DNA of 64,000 nucleotides from Cordylochernes scorpioides (taxonomy: Eukaryota > Arthropoda > Arachnida > Pseudoscorpiones > Chernetidae), in assembly GCA_030710605.1 (NCBI GenBank), contig CP092879.1:80329853-80393852 (forward strand), written 5' to 3'. The notes beneath the pieces are model-generated. The model was given only the letters and a program-made list of their open reading frames with translations, was not told the DNA's origin and did no database searches. The stretch's first letter is position 1. Each line of letters opens with the position of its first letter. Shown here piece by piece: positions 12,701 to 22,000 of the stretch. A program made the translations under genes and the position numbers.

Positions 12701-13335
12701 GTAAACCTAGAGATTTTTTAAAATAATGAACTACGCCTATAATGATCCTAAATTTATAAGTCCCAAAATAATGAATTCTCTAATACTATAGCAAACTTAA
12801 AATTTCAAAATAACAGATTTTTTTAAACGGCAGAATTTTGAGCATTATGCAGCTCACAGATTCAAAACAATAAATATAGCATCATTGTTTGTTTACTTTT
12901 TGCCACACAGACATTATATATATTTCTACATTATACTTATTATTTGTCAGTAGAAAAATACACCTTTTGTTAGAAGAAGAGTTCAACATGTGTTCAAAGT
13001 ATCAATTATAACTACAACAGTATAAAATATGTGAGATCTGTTAAATTTACTTAATTAACTACAATTTTTTAAATGCTGCATCATATTTCTGGCAATACAA
13101 ACATGAAAATTATCCATTATTGGGTTAAATTACGTTTTCTGTGGTCTCTCTCTCTTGAGACTGCAACAAATAAACCTTCCAGACCTCACTCCTACTTCAT
13201 TCTGATTGGTCAGATATTGAGGAAATGGTACAAATTTGCATATGTTGACTTGTATGTAAATAGAGATCCTTGTTACATATTGGACTGATGTGTTTCCAGG
13301 CCTTCCGGACCATGCGGAAGAGGAAGAAGAACTAA
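3495..13335 (+). CDS. unrecognised gene, 3' part (six exons)
   Basis: I join 3495-3749, 3774-3898, 5892-5985, 7918-7967, 11896-11954 and 13300-13335. All junctions keep phase (2,1,2,1,0), which strongly supports the model. The product is Ser/Lys-rich: a Lys cluster (KSKKSKKLKK) is followed by KKSVSFAPER, which fits the RVxF motif for binding protein phosphatase 1, then GAFVNIQRKFQ, a conserved-looking middle, and a basic C-terminal end (RTMRKRKKN) before TAA. This suggests a nuclear protein, but I recognise no family. The 5' end is not resolved; the acidic exon at 1249-1495 may belong to it. The 24-nt gap at 3750-3773 is abnormal for an intron (see findings). Confidence 0.65.
3774..3898 (+). 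CDS. exon (GAFVNIQRKFQ segment)
   Basis: Acceptor GGTGGTGCCAG, donor CCAG|GTAAAT. One leading base gives phase 2 in and phase 1 out. It encodes SDQLRCVGSKKSGAFVN and ends in LLSDDQPG. It joins in phase to 5892. Confidence 0.6.
3938..5590. repeat. satellite array, 65-bp unit, about 25 copies
   Basis: Highly uniform 65-bp units, each starting ACTTGTTGCGCAACAAGGC. The centre TTGTTGCGCAACAA is a perfect 14-bp palindrome containing TTGCGCAA. Two main variants differ at GTTTGAATGG versus GTTTAAATGG; one unit has an AA insertion at about 4864. The minus-strand frames stay open for hundreds of codons only because units are alike. It sits in the intron 3899-5891. Confidence 0.95.
5892..5985 (+). CDS. 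exon (LSTHLDLPKLKNTN segment)
   Basis: Acceptor CTGTGTGCAG, donor TCCAG|GTTTGT. Phase 1 in, phase 2 out. Encodes PTNLSTHLDLPKLKNTNIK. Joins in phase to 3898 and 7918. Confidence 0.65.
6250..7721. mobile_element. pogo-like DNA element remnant
   Basis: Left ends TACAGTAAAATCCCTC (6250) and TACAGTAAAACCCCCTC (about 6505) flank a roughly 256-bp duplicated segment. The right end reads GCGAGGTTTTACTATA. The inside repeats GTTCGTTATA motifs. No transposase frame is visible. It fills most of the intron 5986-7917. Confidence 0.55.
7918..7967 (+). CDS. exon (TNGRVKTFFKVDKDVK)
   Basis: Acceptor GTGTTCCAG, donor AAAG|GTATTC. Phase 2 in, phase 1 out, 50 nt. It fits both neighbours in phase, which is the main support for such a short exon. 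Confidence 0.6.
8041..8400 (+). mobile_element. non-LTR retrotransposon 3' end
   Basis: Ends with ACACAAGGGGATAAGAAAC and an AAC-repeat tail. The same end is found at 13540 (reverse), 14752-15000, 40108-40265 and 52070-52133 (reverse). Only 3' pieces occur, as expected for 5'-truncated LINE copies. Confidence 0.6.
8631..8896. mobile_element. MITE with ACACCTATCCCC ends
   Basis: Terminal inverted repeats TACACCTATCCCCTGATT and AATCGGGGGATAGGTGTA enclose 266 bp. An internal third copy, AATCGGGGGATAGGTGTAC, lies near 8685. No coding frame. Confidence 0.75.
9452..10149 (+). mobile_element. non-autonomous Helitron with duplicated 3' part
   Basis: Starts near ATATATATAAAAATGAATG and ends with hairpin CCCGGGCGAAGCCGGGT, a spacer, and CTAG (10146-10149). 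About 195 bp of its 3' part is duplicated in tandem, the first copy ending at about 9950 without CTAG. An inverted copy begins at 63577. No Rep/helicase frame. Confidence 0.7.
10197..10310 (-). mobile_element. SINE S1, partial
   Basis: Poly-T followed by CATGATAATCATGGTGAGTA and CACCACATGTCTACACATGT, which is the reverse of the S1 tail. The tRNA head is missing. Confidence 0.6.
10570..10858 (+). mobile_element. SINE S1 copy
   Basis: Diverged tRNA-like head with GGATCAAATCCC in place of the B box, then ATGCTCCAATGGTCCCC, ending ATGATTATCATGG and an AGGGATTAAT tail. Confidence 0.6.
10859..11895. other. intron sequence with one dispersed-repeat copy
   Basis: 11130-11270 carries a repeat (GTAGATTAAACTGGTGAAAC...CATTGCAGTAAGGGCAGTAG) also seen at 19470-19580 and 37845-37925. 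I recognise no gene or element in the rest. Confidence 0.4.
11896..11954 (+). CDS. exon (EAQNFKNQTGPVVKPDLYQ)
   Basis: Acceptor TGTGTGTCAG, donor TATCAG|GTGGGT. Phase 1 in, phase 0 out, 59 nt. Joins in phase to the last exon. Confidence 0.6.
12143..12300. mobile_element. foldback element, family FB
   Basis: Left arm ACAAGGTAATAAGACCAAAT through GACGTTTTGGTAACAGC, right arm TGTTACTGAAACGTCACA through TTGGTCTTATTACCTTGTGT. The loop is very short. Confidence 0.75.
12301..13299. other. AT-rich intron with pogo-like MITE remnant
   Basis: 12606-12790 holds TACAGTAAAACCCCGCTGAA with internal TATAA/GAACC motifs like 6250-7721. I see nothing else. Confidence 0.35.
13300..13335 (+). CDS. last exon of the unrecognised gene
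   Basis: Acceptor TGATGTGTTTCCAG, then 11 codons (AFRTMRKRKKN) and TAA at 13333-13335. Strongly basic end. A possible polyadenylation signal follows at 13390. Confidence 0.6.
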   Translation, partial: AFRTMRKRKKN

Positions 13336-13389
13336 CTGCCGCCATGTTTGTTGTTGTATATTTTACCCCATCAGTGAACTTCCTTGTAA

Positions 13390-13395
13390 AATAAA
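13390..13395 (+). promoter_or_regulatory. putative polyadenylation signal AATAAA
   Basis: AATAAA lies 55 nt after the stop codon at 13335, a normal spacing for a short 3' UTR. Confidence 0.45.
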
Positions 13396-13524
13396 ATGTA
13401 ACTTCACTTCCTCTTGTGATGATCTCCACCATAGCATGCATTTGTAAAACACCTTCAACTTGGCCCACACCACAAATATTTTGTTTCAAGTGTGTAGAAT
13501 TGGTTCCTAGTTAGAGGTATAGGA

Positions 13525-13740
13525 ATCATTTCTTATCCCCTTGTGTAAAGATTACACAAATTCCATGAGTTCATGCTCCTCTAGCTGTTTGATGATAAAC
13601 AGCAGCCTCTCCCAAAGGTCCTGTTCAGTACATCTAATGCAAGCCAAAATGTGTTCTGGAGCTGCAGGTGCCAAGCTACATTATGGGCAAGTGGGAGTAG
13701 ATTTTGTTGTTTTCTATCTTCAATGACTTGAGATGGCCTG
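13525..13740 (-). mobile_element. non-LTR retrotransposon 3' end, reverse
   Basis: Reads CTTATCCCCTTGTGTAAAGA on the plus strand, the reverse of the tail at 14980. The inner part matches the coding-like segment of the copy at 14752-15000. Confidence 0.6.
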
Positions 13741-14004
13741 TTCTCTTTTTTTTTATTTGTTTTTTTTTTATTCTATTACATTGTATTTCTAATCTGTAAT
13801 AATGTAGGAAACATAGGTTATACAACAGTTGATTAAACTGGTGAGACCACTGATGATAATCTGGGCCGTAGGAAATAGTTTTACTTGGAAAAAGAACATT
13901 TTCTGCTATTATGCATATTTAGCTTCCAAACAACAAGTCCTCCACCAGACATGTGGCCTGGAGCATTCCGTGGGTAAACCAGTTTTCTCAGACAATAAAT
14001 AAAA

Positions 14005-14270
14005 GCAAAAGTCGCCTCTCCCGTTAAGTAAACGTCAGAACTTGATGTCATCTATTGACCTTCGCTGCAAACAAGCGACCTTGGGTCAGTGACAAAGCCA
14101 CACCGCCAGTTTTAGCGTACTGAGAAGTGTCCAATCAAGGTCTCCAGATGGGTGCTTCAAAGCTGGTGTTGTGGCTTTGTCACCAACCTGAGTTCGCTAG
14201 TTTGCAGCGAAGGTCAATAGATAGCGTCTAGTTTTGACCTTTATTTTGACAGGAGAGGCCACCTTTGCTT
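14005..14270. repeat. long inverted repeat (hairpin)
   Basis: Two arms of about 95 nt, roughly 80% complementary: TATTGACCTTCGCTGCAAAC in the left arm and GTTTGCAGCGAAGGTCAATA in the right. The loop is about 75 nt. It may be a MITE whose ends contain CGCCTCTCC and GGAGAGGCC. Confidence 0.75.
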
Positions 14271-14384
14271 ATTAGATCAATTTCCTCCCAGCTAAAAAAA
14301 ATTGAAATTTCCATCTGAGACAATTAAGACAGTTATGTTTGTCCATTTAGGAATTTTAGAGTTTTACTACTGGAGAACTGCAGG

Positions 14385-14750
14385 ATCCCACACAGCTGGT
14401 ACAGTGGAGTGGAGGATCCCACACAGCTGGTACAGTGGAGTGGAGGATCCCACACAGCTGGTACAGTGGAGTGGAGGATCCCACACAGCTGGTACAGTGG
14501 AGTGGAGGATCCCACACAGCTGGTACAGTGGAGTGGAGGATCCCACACAGCTGGTACAGTGGAGTGGAGGATCCCACACAGCTGGTACAGTGGAGTGGAG
14601 GATCCCACACAGCTGGTACAGTGGAGTGGAGGATCCCACACAGCTGGTACAGTGGAGTGGAGGATCCCACACAGCTGGTACAGTGGAGTGGAGGATCCCA
14701 CACAGCTGGTACAGTGGAGTGGAGGATCCCACACAGCTGGTACAGAGGAG
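14385..14750. repeat. minisatellite, 31-bp unit, about 12 copies
   Basis: Almost identical units with GGATCCCACACAGCTGGTAC and GTGGAGTGGA, period 31 bp. It directly abuts the LINE 3' segment at 14752. Confidence 0.95.
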
Positions 14751-14751
14751 C

Positions 14752-15000
14752 TCTGAACCTCAATAACACTAACAAGATTTAGAACAGGCCATCTCAAGCC
14801 ATTGAAGATAGAAAACAACAACAAAATCTACCCCTCTTGTCCAAAATGTAGTTTGGCAACTACAGGACACATTTTGGCTTGCATTAGATACACTAAACAG
14901 GACCTTTGGGAGAGGCCGCTGCTTATCATAAAACAGCTAGAGGAGCATGGACTCATGGAATTTGTGTAAACTTTACACAAGGGGATAAGAAACAACAACA
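14752..15000 (+). mobile_element. non-LTR retrotransposon C-terminal fragment
   Basis: Translates to a CPKCSLATTGHILAC knuckle and QDLWERPLLIIKQLEEHG, then a stop and the ACACAAGGGGATAAGAAAC tail. Such a C-terminal CxxC...H...C motif is typical after the RNase H domain of several LINE clades. Confidence 0.65.
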
Positions 15001-15136
15001 TTACTATGGCCACTTCTTAATCTTGCCAAGCCTTGGAAGTTTCATGTTTGGTTGTACAGCTACATCTTGGAAACAACACAGCTACCAATAGTTTATTTAT
15101 TTCTCGACATTTCAGTGATTGGCTGTCCTCAGGGGT

Positions 15137-15500
15137 TAGAGAGCCAGACGTATGTTTAACAACAACACTAACTACATTATGTGATCAGGTTGAGATAAGA
15201 AAGAAGAGGTTAGAGAACCAGACGTATGTTTAACAACAACACTGCACCTAACTACATTATGTGATCAGGTTGAGATAAGAAAGAAGAGGTTAGAGAACCA
15301 GACGTATGTTTAACAACAACACTAACTACATTATGTGATCAGGTTGAGATAAGAAAGAAGAGGTTAGAGAGCCAGACGTATGTTTAACAACAACACTAAC
15401 TACATTATGTGATCAGGTTGAGATAAGAAAGAAGAGGTTAGAGAGCCAGACGTATGTTTAACAACAACACTAACTACATTATGTGATCAGGTTGAGATAA
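15137..15500. repeat. tandem repeat, 74-bp unit, about 5 copies
   Basis: Units begin TTAGAGAGCCAGACGTATGT and include GATCAGGTTGAGATAAGAAA. One unit has a TGCACC insertion near 15243. Lies between the convergent ends of the unrecognised gene and IQUB. Confidence 0.9.
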
Positions 15501-15865
15501 GAATTTGTGTTCTCATCTATTTCACAGGGAGTCTTAGAAACCATCAAGAGTTGAAATGTCCTTGGTACCATTGTTTGGCAAGGATGATGATAAGTCAATT
15601 CAGACCAACAAAGTGCCAAAAATCTAACACTTTTCTGAAATAATTTATTTTTGAATTGAGGAGGAGGATTTCCAATTGGGAATAGAGAGAAAAACAGTTT
15701 TTGCCGAAAATTTTGTAACAAAATGCGTCGTGTTACTTGAGTTATTTTATCCAATTGCAGCACTGGGGGAGACAGCCAATGAAAGCAGTGGATAGGTAAC
15801 CAATGATATCTCTGTGTAGTGCAGTATAGTGCTAGCCAATCCCAGCACAGCATGGAGCCAGCCAA

Positions 15866-16048
15866 TCAGTCGTCATCCTCCTCGACAACCCAGGCATAGT
15901 TGCGGACACCCGGCACCTCCATGGGAACAAACCGCGGGTACTTGATGTAGTTGCGTAGGTTGGGCCGCAGTTTGATGAGCGAGGCGAAGTAGCTCTTGGC
16001 CACACGGTTGCGCTGGTCGATGCGGCTGATGAAGCTTTGCTTGTAGGC
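15866..16048 (-). CDS. IQUB: IQUB last exon
   Basis: Acceptor TGTGTCCCAG on the minus strand, phase 0. 60 codons ending YAWVVEEDDD and TGA (15866-15868). AYKQSFISRIDQRN matches the conserved tail of the family. Confidence 0.85.
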   Translation of the reverse strand, partial: AYKQSFISRIDQRNRVAKSYFASLIKLRPNLRNYIKYPRFVPMEVPGVRNYAWVVEEDDD

Positions 16049-19000
16049 CTGGGACACAGCATTGGGGTGTGTACACTGTCTGTCTGGAGACCATACTGTA
16101 GTATATTGGTTCACAAAGATGACACCAGGTGTAGTAGCATTTAATGAAGAGTCTTGTGCTCAAAAATCTTACGTTTTATGTAAAGAAAATTTACTAAAAT
16201 AATCTAGTTGCTAAACGTATTTTTGTCAAATGTCGGCATAAAACTAATCTTGTTTCCTATAAATTTCTACATGATTTAAATCTCCTGTAGATTAAATAAT
16301 AAAACAGGTTTCTGGAGAGGAGTTCATTAACACAATCTCAGGCATCCAGCTACTGGGGAATATAAAACGAATTATTTCTTTTATGTGTGTGTAGATGGGC
16401 AGGGATGCCTGAAAGCTTGAGATTACATTAATAAAACTCATCTCCAGAAACCGGGTTTATTATTTTAACCACATTTCCATTAATGGCTAGAATCCACAAT
16501 AAGAGGTTACAGAATGGTGGCGTTGTATAGAGTCCTGAATACATTAGAGTGTTGTTTGACATCATTGCCTGTGTAGGAGCTGAAATGGCTGGGTGTGTAC
16601 TTTTACTGAAGGAATTAGAACAATTTCACAGGGGAGATGCATAGCTCAGGGAATAAGATGAAACATTGTGTGAATGCACTTATTGAAGTGCCACGTGGTA
16701 GAGTTACCTGCTTGGGGGACGGGATGCTACTGTGGGACAGCGCCTCCTCCTCCGTCATCAGGATGGTGTTCCACGGCGTCCACTTCTTGCTGGCCTCCCA
16801 GCGCGGCAGGGCCAGCAGGTGTAGGTCATTCTGGCCGCTTAGGGCGCTCTGCCCGCCCCAGATCTTGTCCACCAGGTAGCAGATGTCAGTCTTCTGCATG
16901 AAGAATACCACCCCCGAGGTGGTCCCCAGGTCCCGTTCGCGCTTTCTGATCTTGTCCAATATGACTTGGAACAGCCCCAGGTCGATGCGGTGGATGGCTT
17001 CGTTGTAGATCTCCTTGCAGGCTGGGCAGCGGGTGCGGCCCTTGCTGGCCTGGAGGGCGTTCTGGGCGTCCTGCGACGGGATGGCGCGGAAGAAGGACAG
17101 GCAGCCGTGGCACACCGCCATGCACTTGCGGTACACCATGGCGTCGGACGGCTTCCGCGGATCTCTGCGCGCTTCGGGGTTGAACTTGGGGTCCTTCACC
17201 AGCTGCCAGAACATGTTCAGGAGCCGTATCCTCATGCCTTGCAACTGGGACAGCTTGATGTTCTTGAGGATGAGGTGGATCTCTCGCTCTGCCAGCTCGG
17301 CGATCTCATTGCCCAAGGGGACGTTCAGCTTGCGCACCATCGCCACCAGGGAGTGCAAGAGGTCGATGCGCTCCTGCTTGGAGATGGTCTCCATCATGAG
17401 CATGTTGTACATGTCCCGCATCTCCCTCGCCCGCTGGGTCTCCAGCGTGTCCATGTGGACGCCGAGGTCGCGGTAGCTGCGGAAGAACTTCGGGGCAGAG
17501 ATCTGGTCGAGGAAGCGCAGCTTGGCTTGCTCGCTCCAGCCGCGCAGCAGCCCCACGCGCTTGTTGTTGATCTTGGTGATGTCGTCGCTCTCGGCGTCCA
17601 GCACTCCGCACAGCGCCGCCTTGCGCTCGGCGCCCGTCCGCTGCTGGTTGATGAGCGCGATCTGGCGCTGCCGCCACTGCTCCAAGTCCCAGAAGATGAA
17701 ATTGAAGTCGCTCCGTTGGTGCGGGTGGTTGATCCGCTCCACCTCCCTGCACAGGACCTGCTGGTGCTCGCGGGCCTTGGTGCGGCGGTAGTTCCGTTCC
17801 CAGGCGATCCTGGCGTGCATCTGGTTCACCAGCCAGGCTACGCGGCGCCGCGCCAGGAACCGCCGGTAGCAGCGCTGGAGGAACCGGACCTGTGGGCACG
17901 GACTGTCAGTAGTGTATGTGCCGTGTTGAGCAGATCAACCTCTTTCCTTTAGTTTCGTTCATGATTACAAAACGGATATGTTCCCAAGACTAAATGCCTC
18001 CAATCCAAAGATCCACTCCCTGTCACAACTCCGATACGTTACCCCTCCTGTTCAGGATGTCTAGAACTTTCACCCGACCATACAGCAGGATATTGAACAA
18101 AACTTCAACAAGTCCAAGTTTCTCTTTGCACAGAATTACTTGGTCGTCTGTGGCTTTCAACGGTCGACCACCAACATCGAACCCGTTTTTAAACATTTTA
18201 TTTATATTTAAAATAACAAATTTCTTCCACGGCGCCCTCGATCCTTACACAAGTCAGTCAGGGAGGGCAAGTAACCAAACGGGGCTCTGGCATTTTTAAA
18301 ATCTAGAAGCCGACCTACCAGGACATATGTGCTGACATCCTGAACCTACCGTGACAGTGAGTCTGGTCCTGAGGTTCTCCGCGCTGATAAACTTGCCGCT
18401 AGGCGGCAGCACCCGTCCGCCGTAGTCCGGGAAGTGGTGCAGGGCGAAGGGGAACAGCTGGGTGCCCTTGCTGATGTTGCCGGCTTGGACCTTCTGTTTG
18501 ATCTGGTGGATGGTCTGTGTCTCCCTGCACTCGGGTGACAGCTTCATTACATAACATCTCCTGTGGGAATCCCTCAGCTACTTCACACGCTGCAATAGTT
18601 CAGAAATACACTCATGGACAAAACTTAAGGAAGAGAAAGTCTTTGATATACTTCGATTGTCTGTTTTTTTTTTTTTTTTTTTTTTTAAGGGACAGAGGCA
18701 ATTTTGTTCACACTTGGTTATCTCGTGTGTCTTCAATAAAGGTCACTGTAATATCTTTCAGAGTTATTGTCTGAATCCCGATATACATGCTAAAAGGTAC
18801 AACTTCCTTAAGTGTTGTCCATGAATGTATGTGGGTAGACCAGTATTTGGCTCTAGAAGGAAGGGAAGACTGGAGTTGCCGGAGAAGGAAGAAACAATGA
18901 CAGAAAGGAATGAAGTCGCTGGACTCACCGCTCCTCCTGGACCGAGGTCCTGGGGACTTCCTTCCTGGGCGTCTGTGTGGCGGCGTTGTAGAAGTAGACG

Positions 19001-22000
19001 TCGGTGGGAACGTGACGGAAGCCGCCCAGGAAGTGCATGTTCTCCAACTGGCTGTAGTCCATCTGGACTGTCAGGACTTCTGCTCCTGGACATGGGGTGG
19101 GTCAGCTGTAGCACGTGTCTACAGACTGGAGCGACACTGTCCTCTACCACCGGTGTCCAGTACATAGACCAGCTCTCAACAGTTATCTACAGGATTGTAC
19201 ACAGAGAGGAAGTTAGAGCAACAACATCCAGGTCTCCCTTGATTTACATAGAGTTTCCCCTCTACACTCATAGACAAGAATTAATCATCAGGATTCAGAC
19301 AATAACTCTGAAATATATTACCGTGGCCTTTATTGAAGACACAAGAGATAACCAAGTGTCCACAAAATTGCCCCTCTCTCCTTCAAAAAAAAAAAAAAAA
19401 AGATGACCGGCGACATCAAAGAGTTTTTTACTTCCTTAAGTTTTGTCCATGAGTGTATATTACATAGAGGGTTCCCCACTGATGAGCCAGGCTCTCCCAA
19501 TTTTTTATCATTGCAGTAAGGGCAGAAGAAAATTGTTTGATATCGAAAAGGAACATACACGTCAATAATAATTCAAATTTCTTTTAGATATATTGAGTAG
19601 AAACATCATGCTTCCTGGGAAAAGAATCTTTTCAAAAACCTTTTAATCTCTAGCTTTCGGGGCAAGAACACCCTTCTACAGGAGAAAACATGGGATAACA
19701 ATTCGCCAATAGAACACGAGTTCAAATATAATCCGATTCTATTTTACATAATTTTATAAAAACGCGCTGTAGAAAAAATCCTAAAAAAGAATCCTACACG
19801 TCTATAATAGTTTCGAAATTTCATAACAGATGGCGCGCCTAGGCATCATAATATTAAAAAAAAAATTCATATTCAACTATTATTGTTTATTTTATAAAAT
19901 ATGAATAATACATTTTTAGAAACTTATTGTGGTTAGTTTTTAACTAAATTACAAACACAAGTTACTGTCACAAGCTAGCGTTCCCAACTCCACCATTATT
20001 GTGATTTCACAATCAACCAACACACAGAACATGTCACCCTCGTTGTTACCTGGAGAGACGACCTTCAACATCCTGTCGTCTGGATGGACATTGTCATAGT
20101 AGGTCGGGGCGGGGATCACCTTGGGGGTGTACAGGGGACCGGAGAGACCTGGGGGACAGCCATTATGTTTGGTGGGTTGTTGGCAGCGAGGGGGAGCTTT
20201 GAGCTACAGTTGGGGGACTCTTAGTGAATAAAAGGGGTAATCCTCTTTCTCTCTCCTATAATGTAAGTTACACTCATAGACAAAACTTAAGTAAGTTTCA
20301 TATTTTGATGTCGTCGATCGTCTATTTTTTTTTTTAAGAAGAAGACAGAGGCAATTTTGTTCACACTTGGTTATCTCGTGTGTATTCAATAAAGGTTACT
20401 GTGTATCAAATATATTTCAGAGTTATTGTCTGAATCCCGATATACATGCTTGAAGGTACAACTTCCTTAAGTTTTGTCCATGAGTGTATATCGGGATTAA
20501 GACAATAAATCTGAAATATATTTGATACAAAGTGACCTTTATTGAAGACATATGAGATATAACCAAGTGTGAACATAATTACCTCTCGAAATATTTTGAG
20601 AAAAAAATTTTTTTTTTCTTTACAGATCCAGGTATGCCCTTTTATATAATCTTAATTACCTCTGTCTCCTTAAAAAAAATAATAATAAAATAAAATAAAC
20701 GACTGGCGATATCAAAGACTTACCACTTTCTTAAGTTTTGTCCATGAGTGTTCAAAATGGACGATATATCATAGAAACATGAAAGGCAACAACAACAACA
20801 AAAAGCCTTTATTCAGGGTCACTGACCCTATACAGGATTCACCAGAGGTATGCATAAGAACAAAGCAGTGAGACAAAGGAAATAACGATATATACAGAAG
20901 AAAAAGAAAAAAAAAAAAAACAAGAAAGAGAAAGAGGGAAGCAAGAAAAACAACACGAAAAGAGTAGCAGTAAGAAAGTGAGGAGTGAGTGTCACTTGGC
21001 CTTCTTCTGAGATACGGACTTGTGGAAACCATAAAACGCCGTAGCAATATACTTATTCTGGGTCATATTGTCAATAATTGATGGAAGTGAAGCACAGAGT
21101 TGCCCAGTTTTGAGCATAAGGGTTCTTCTTTCAGAGCATAGCAATCAAAAATATAGTGAGTGATTTCATTTTTTAGTTAGAAGCATGAAAGGCTTGAAGT
21201 ACATTTGACTGTTAAATCAAAGAAGGGTGGAAGTAAGAGGCTCAAGGCTTTCTTCTTCTTAAAATAATAATAAAAGATCATCTTCAAACAGTCTCAAACC
21301 GAGATTTTTTTGTAACAAAATAATAAGTGGAAGGCACATCTGACCGTGTAACTAAAGGTTTTTGATGGCTTGCACCATCTGTCGGAAATAAATATCAATT
21401 AATCGTTGATTTTTAATTATTCTAGAATTGGATAAATACCCATTCTTGATAAATCAAAAAAGGCTAACCATATACACCTTTCGGGCTGTTGGCCTTCATC
21501 AGCGTGGTGCAAGCTGTACCTCAACGACGAAAAAATAACACGTTTTTTAGGCATTCAGAAACGTGTATTTAAAGCCAGAATTGCGAGAACCCCCAAACAG
21601 TGTGTGTGAAAAAAAAAAACTCAACATATATATAACATTAATATATGCCTATTTAAAAATATGATCATTGGAAAAAGAAGAAAGTTTGGAAGAGATGTAA
21701 AAAAAGGGCAAGCTACCGCGGGTAGCGCCACAAGAGGGAGCCCTATCTGAGAGGCACTACCTCAGCACGGCGAGGGCGAGATAGACTGCTGCAGGACAAC
21801 CGCTAGGCGGTCGGAGGACTGGACAGCCCGACCGTGCGACTAGGCAGCGGTCAGGACCCACAGAGTGGTGCGGCGACACTGGCCTAAACAGATCAGCCGA
21901 CCCTGGGTCAAGCGATCAATGTTTGCTCCCTGTGTCTGGGACCCTGGCTCCCAACCTACCGAGGGCGGATTCGGCTTATATACCCCGCGCTGACGCGAGG

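Noticed and set aside
14302-14824. Open frames across the 31-bp minisatellite on both strands
   Set aside because: The repeat has no stop in most frames; the frames are mutually exclusive and without homology.
16966-17952. 328-codon plus-strand frame opposite IQUB
   Set aside because: It is the antisense shadow of the GC-rich IQUB exon.
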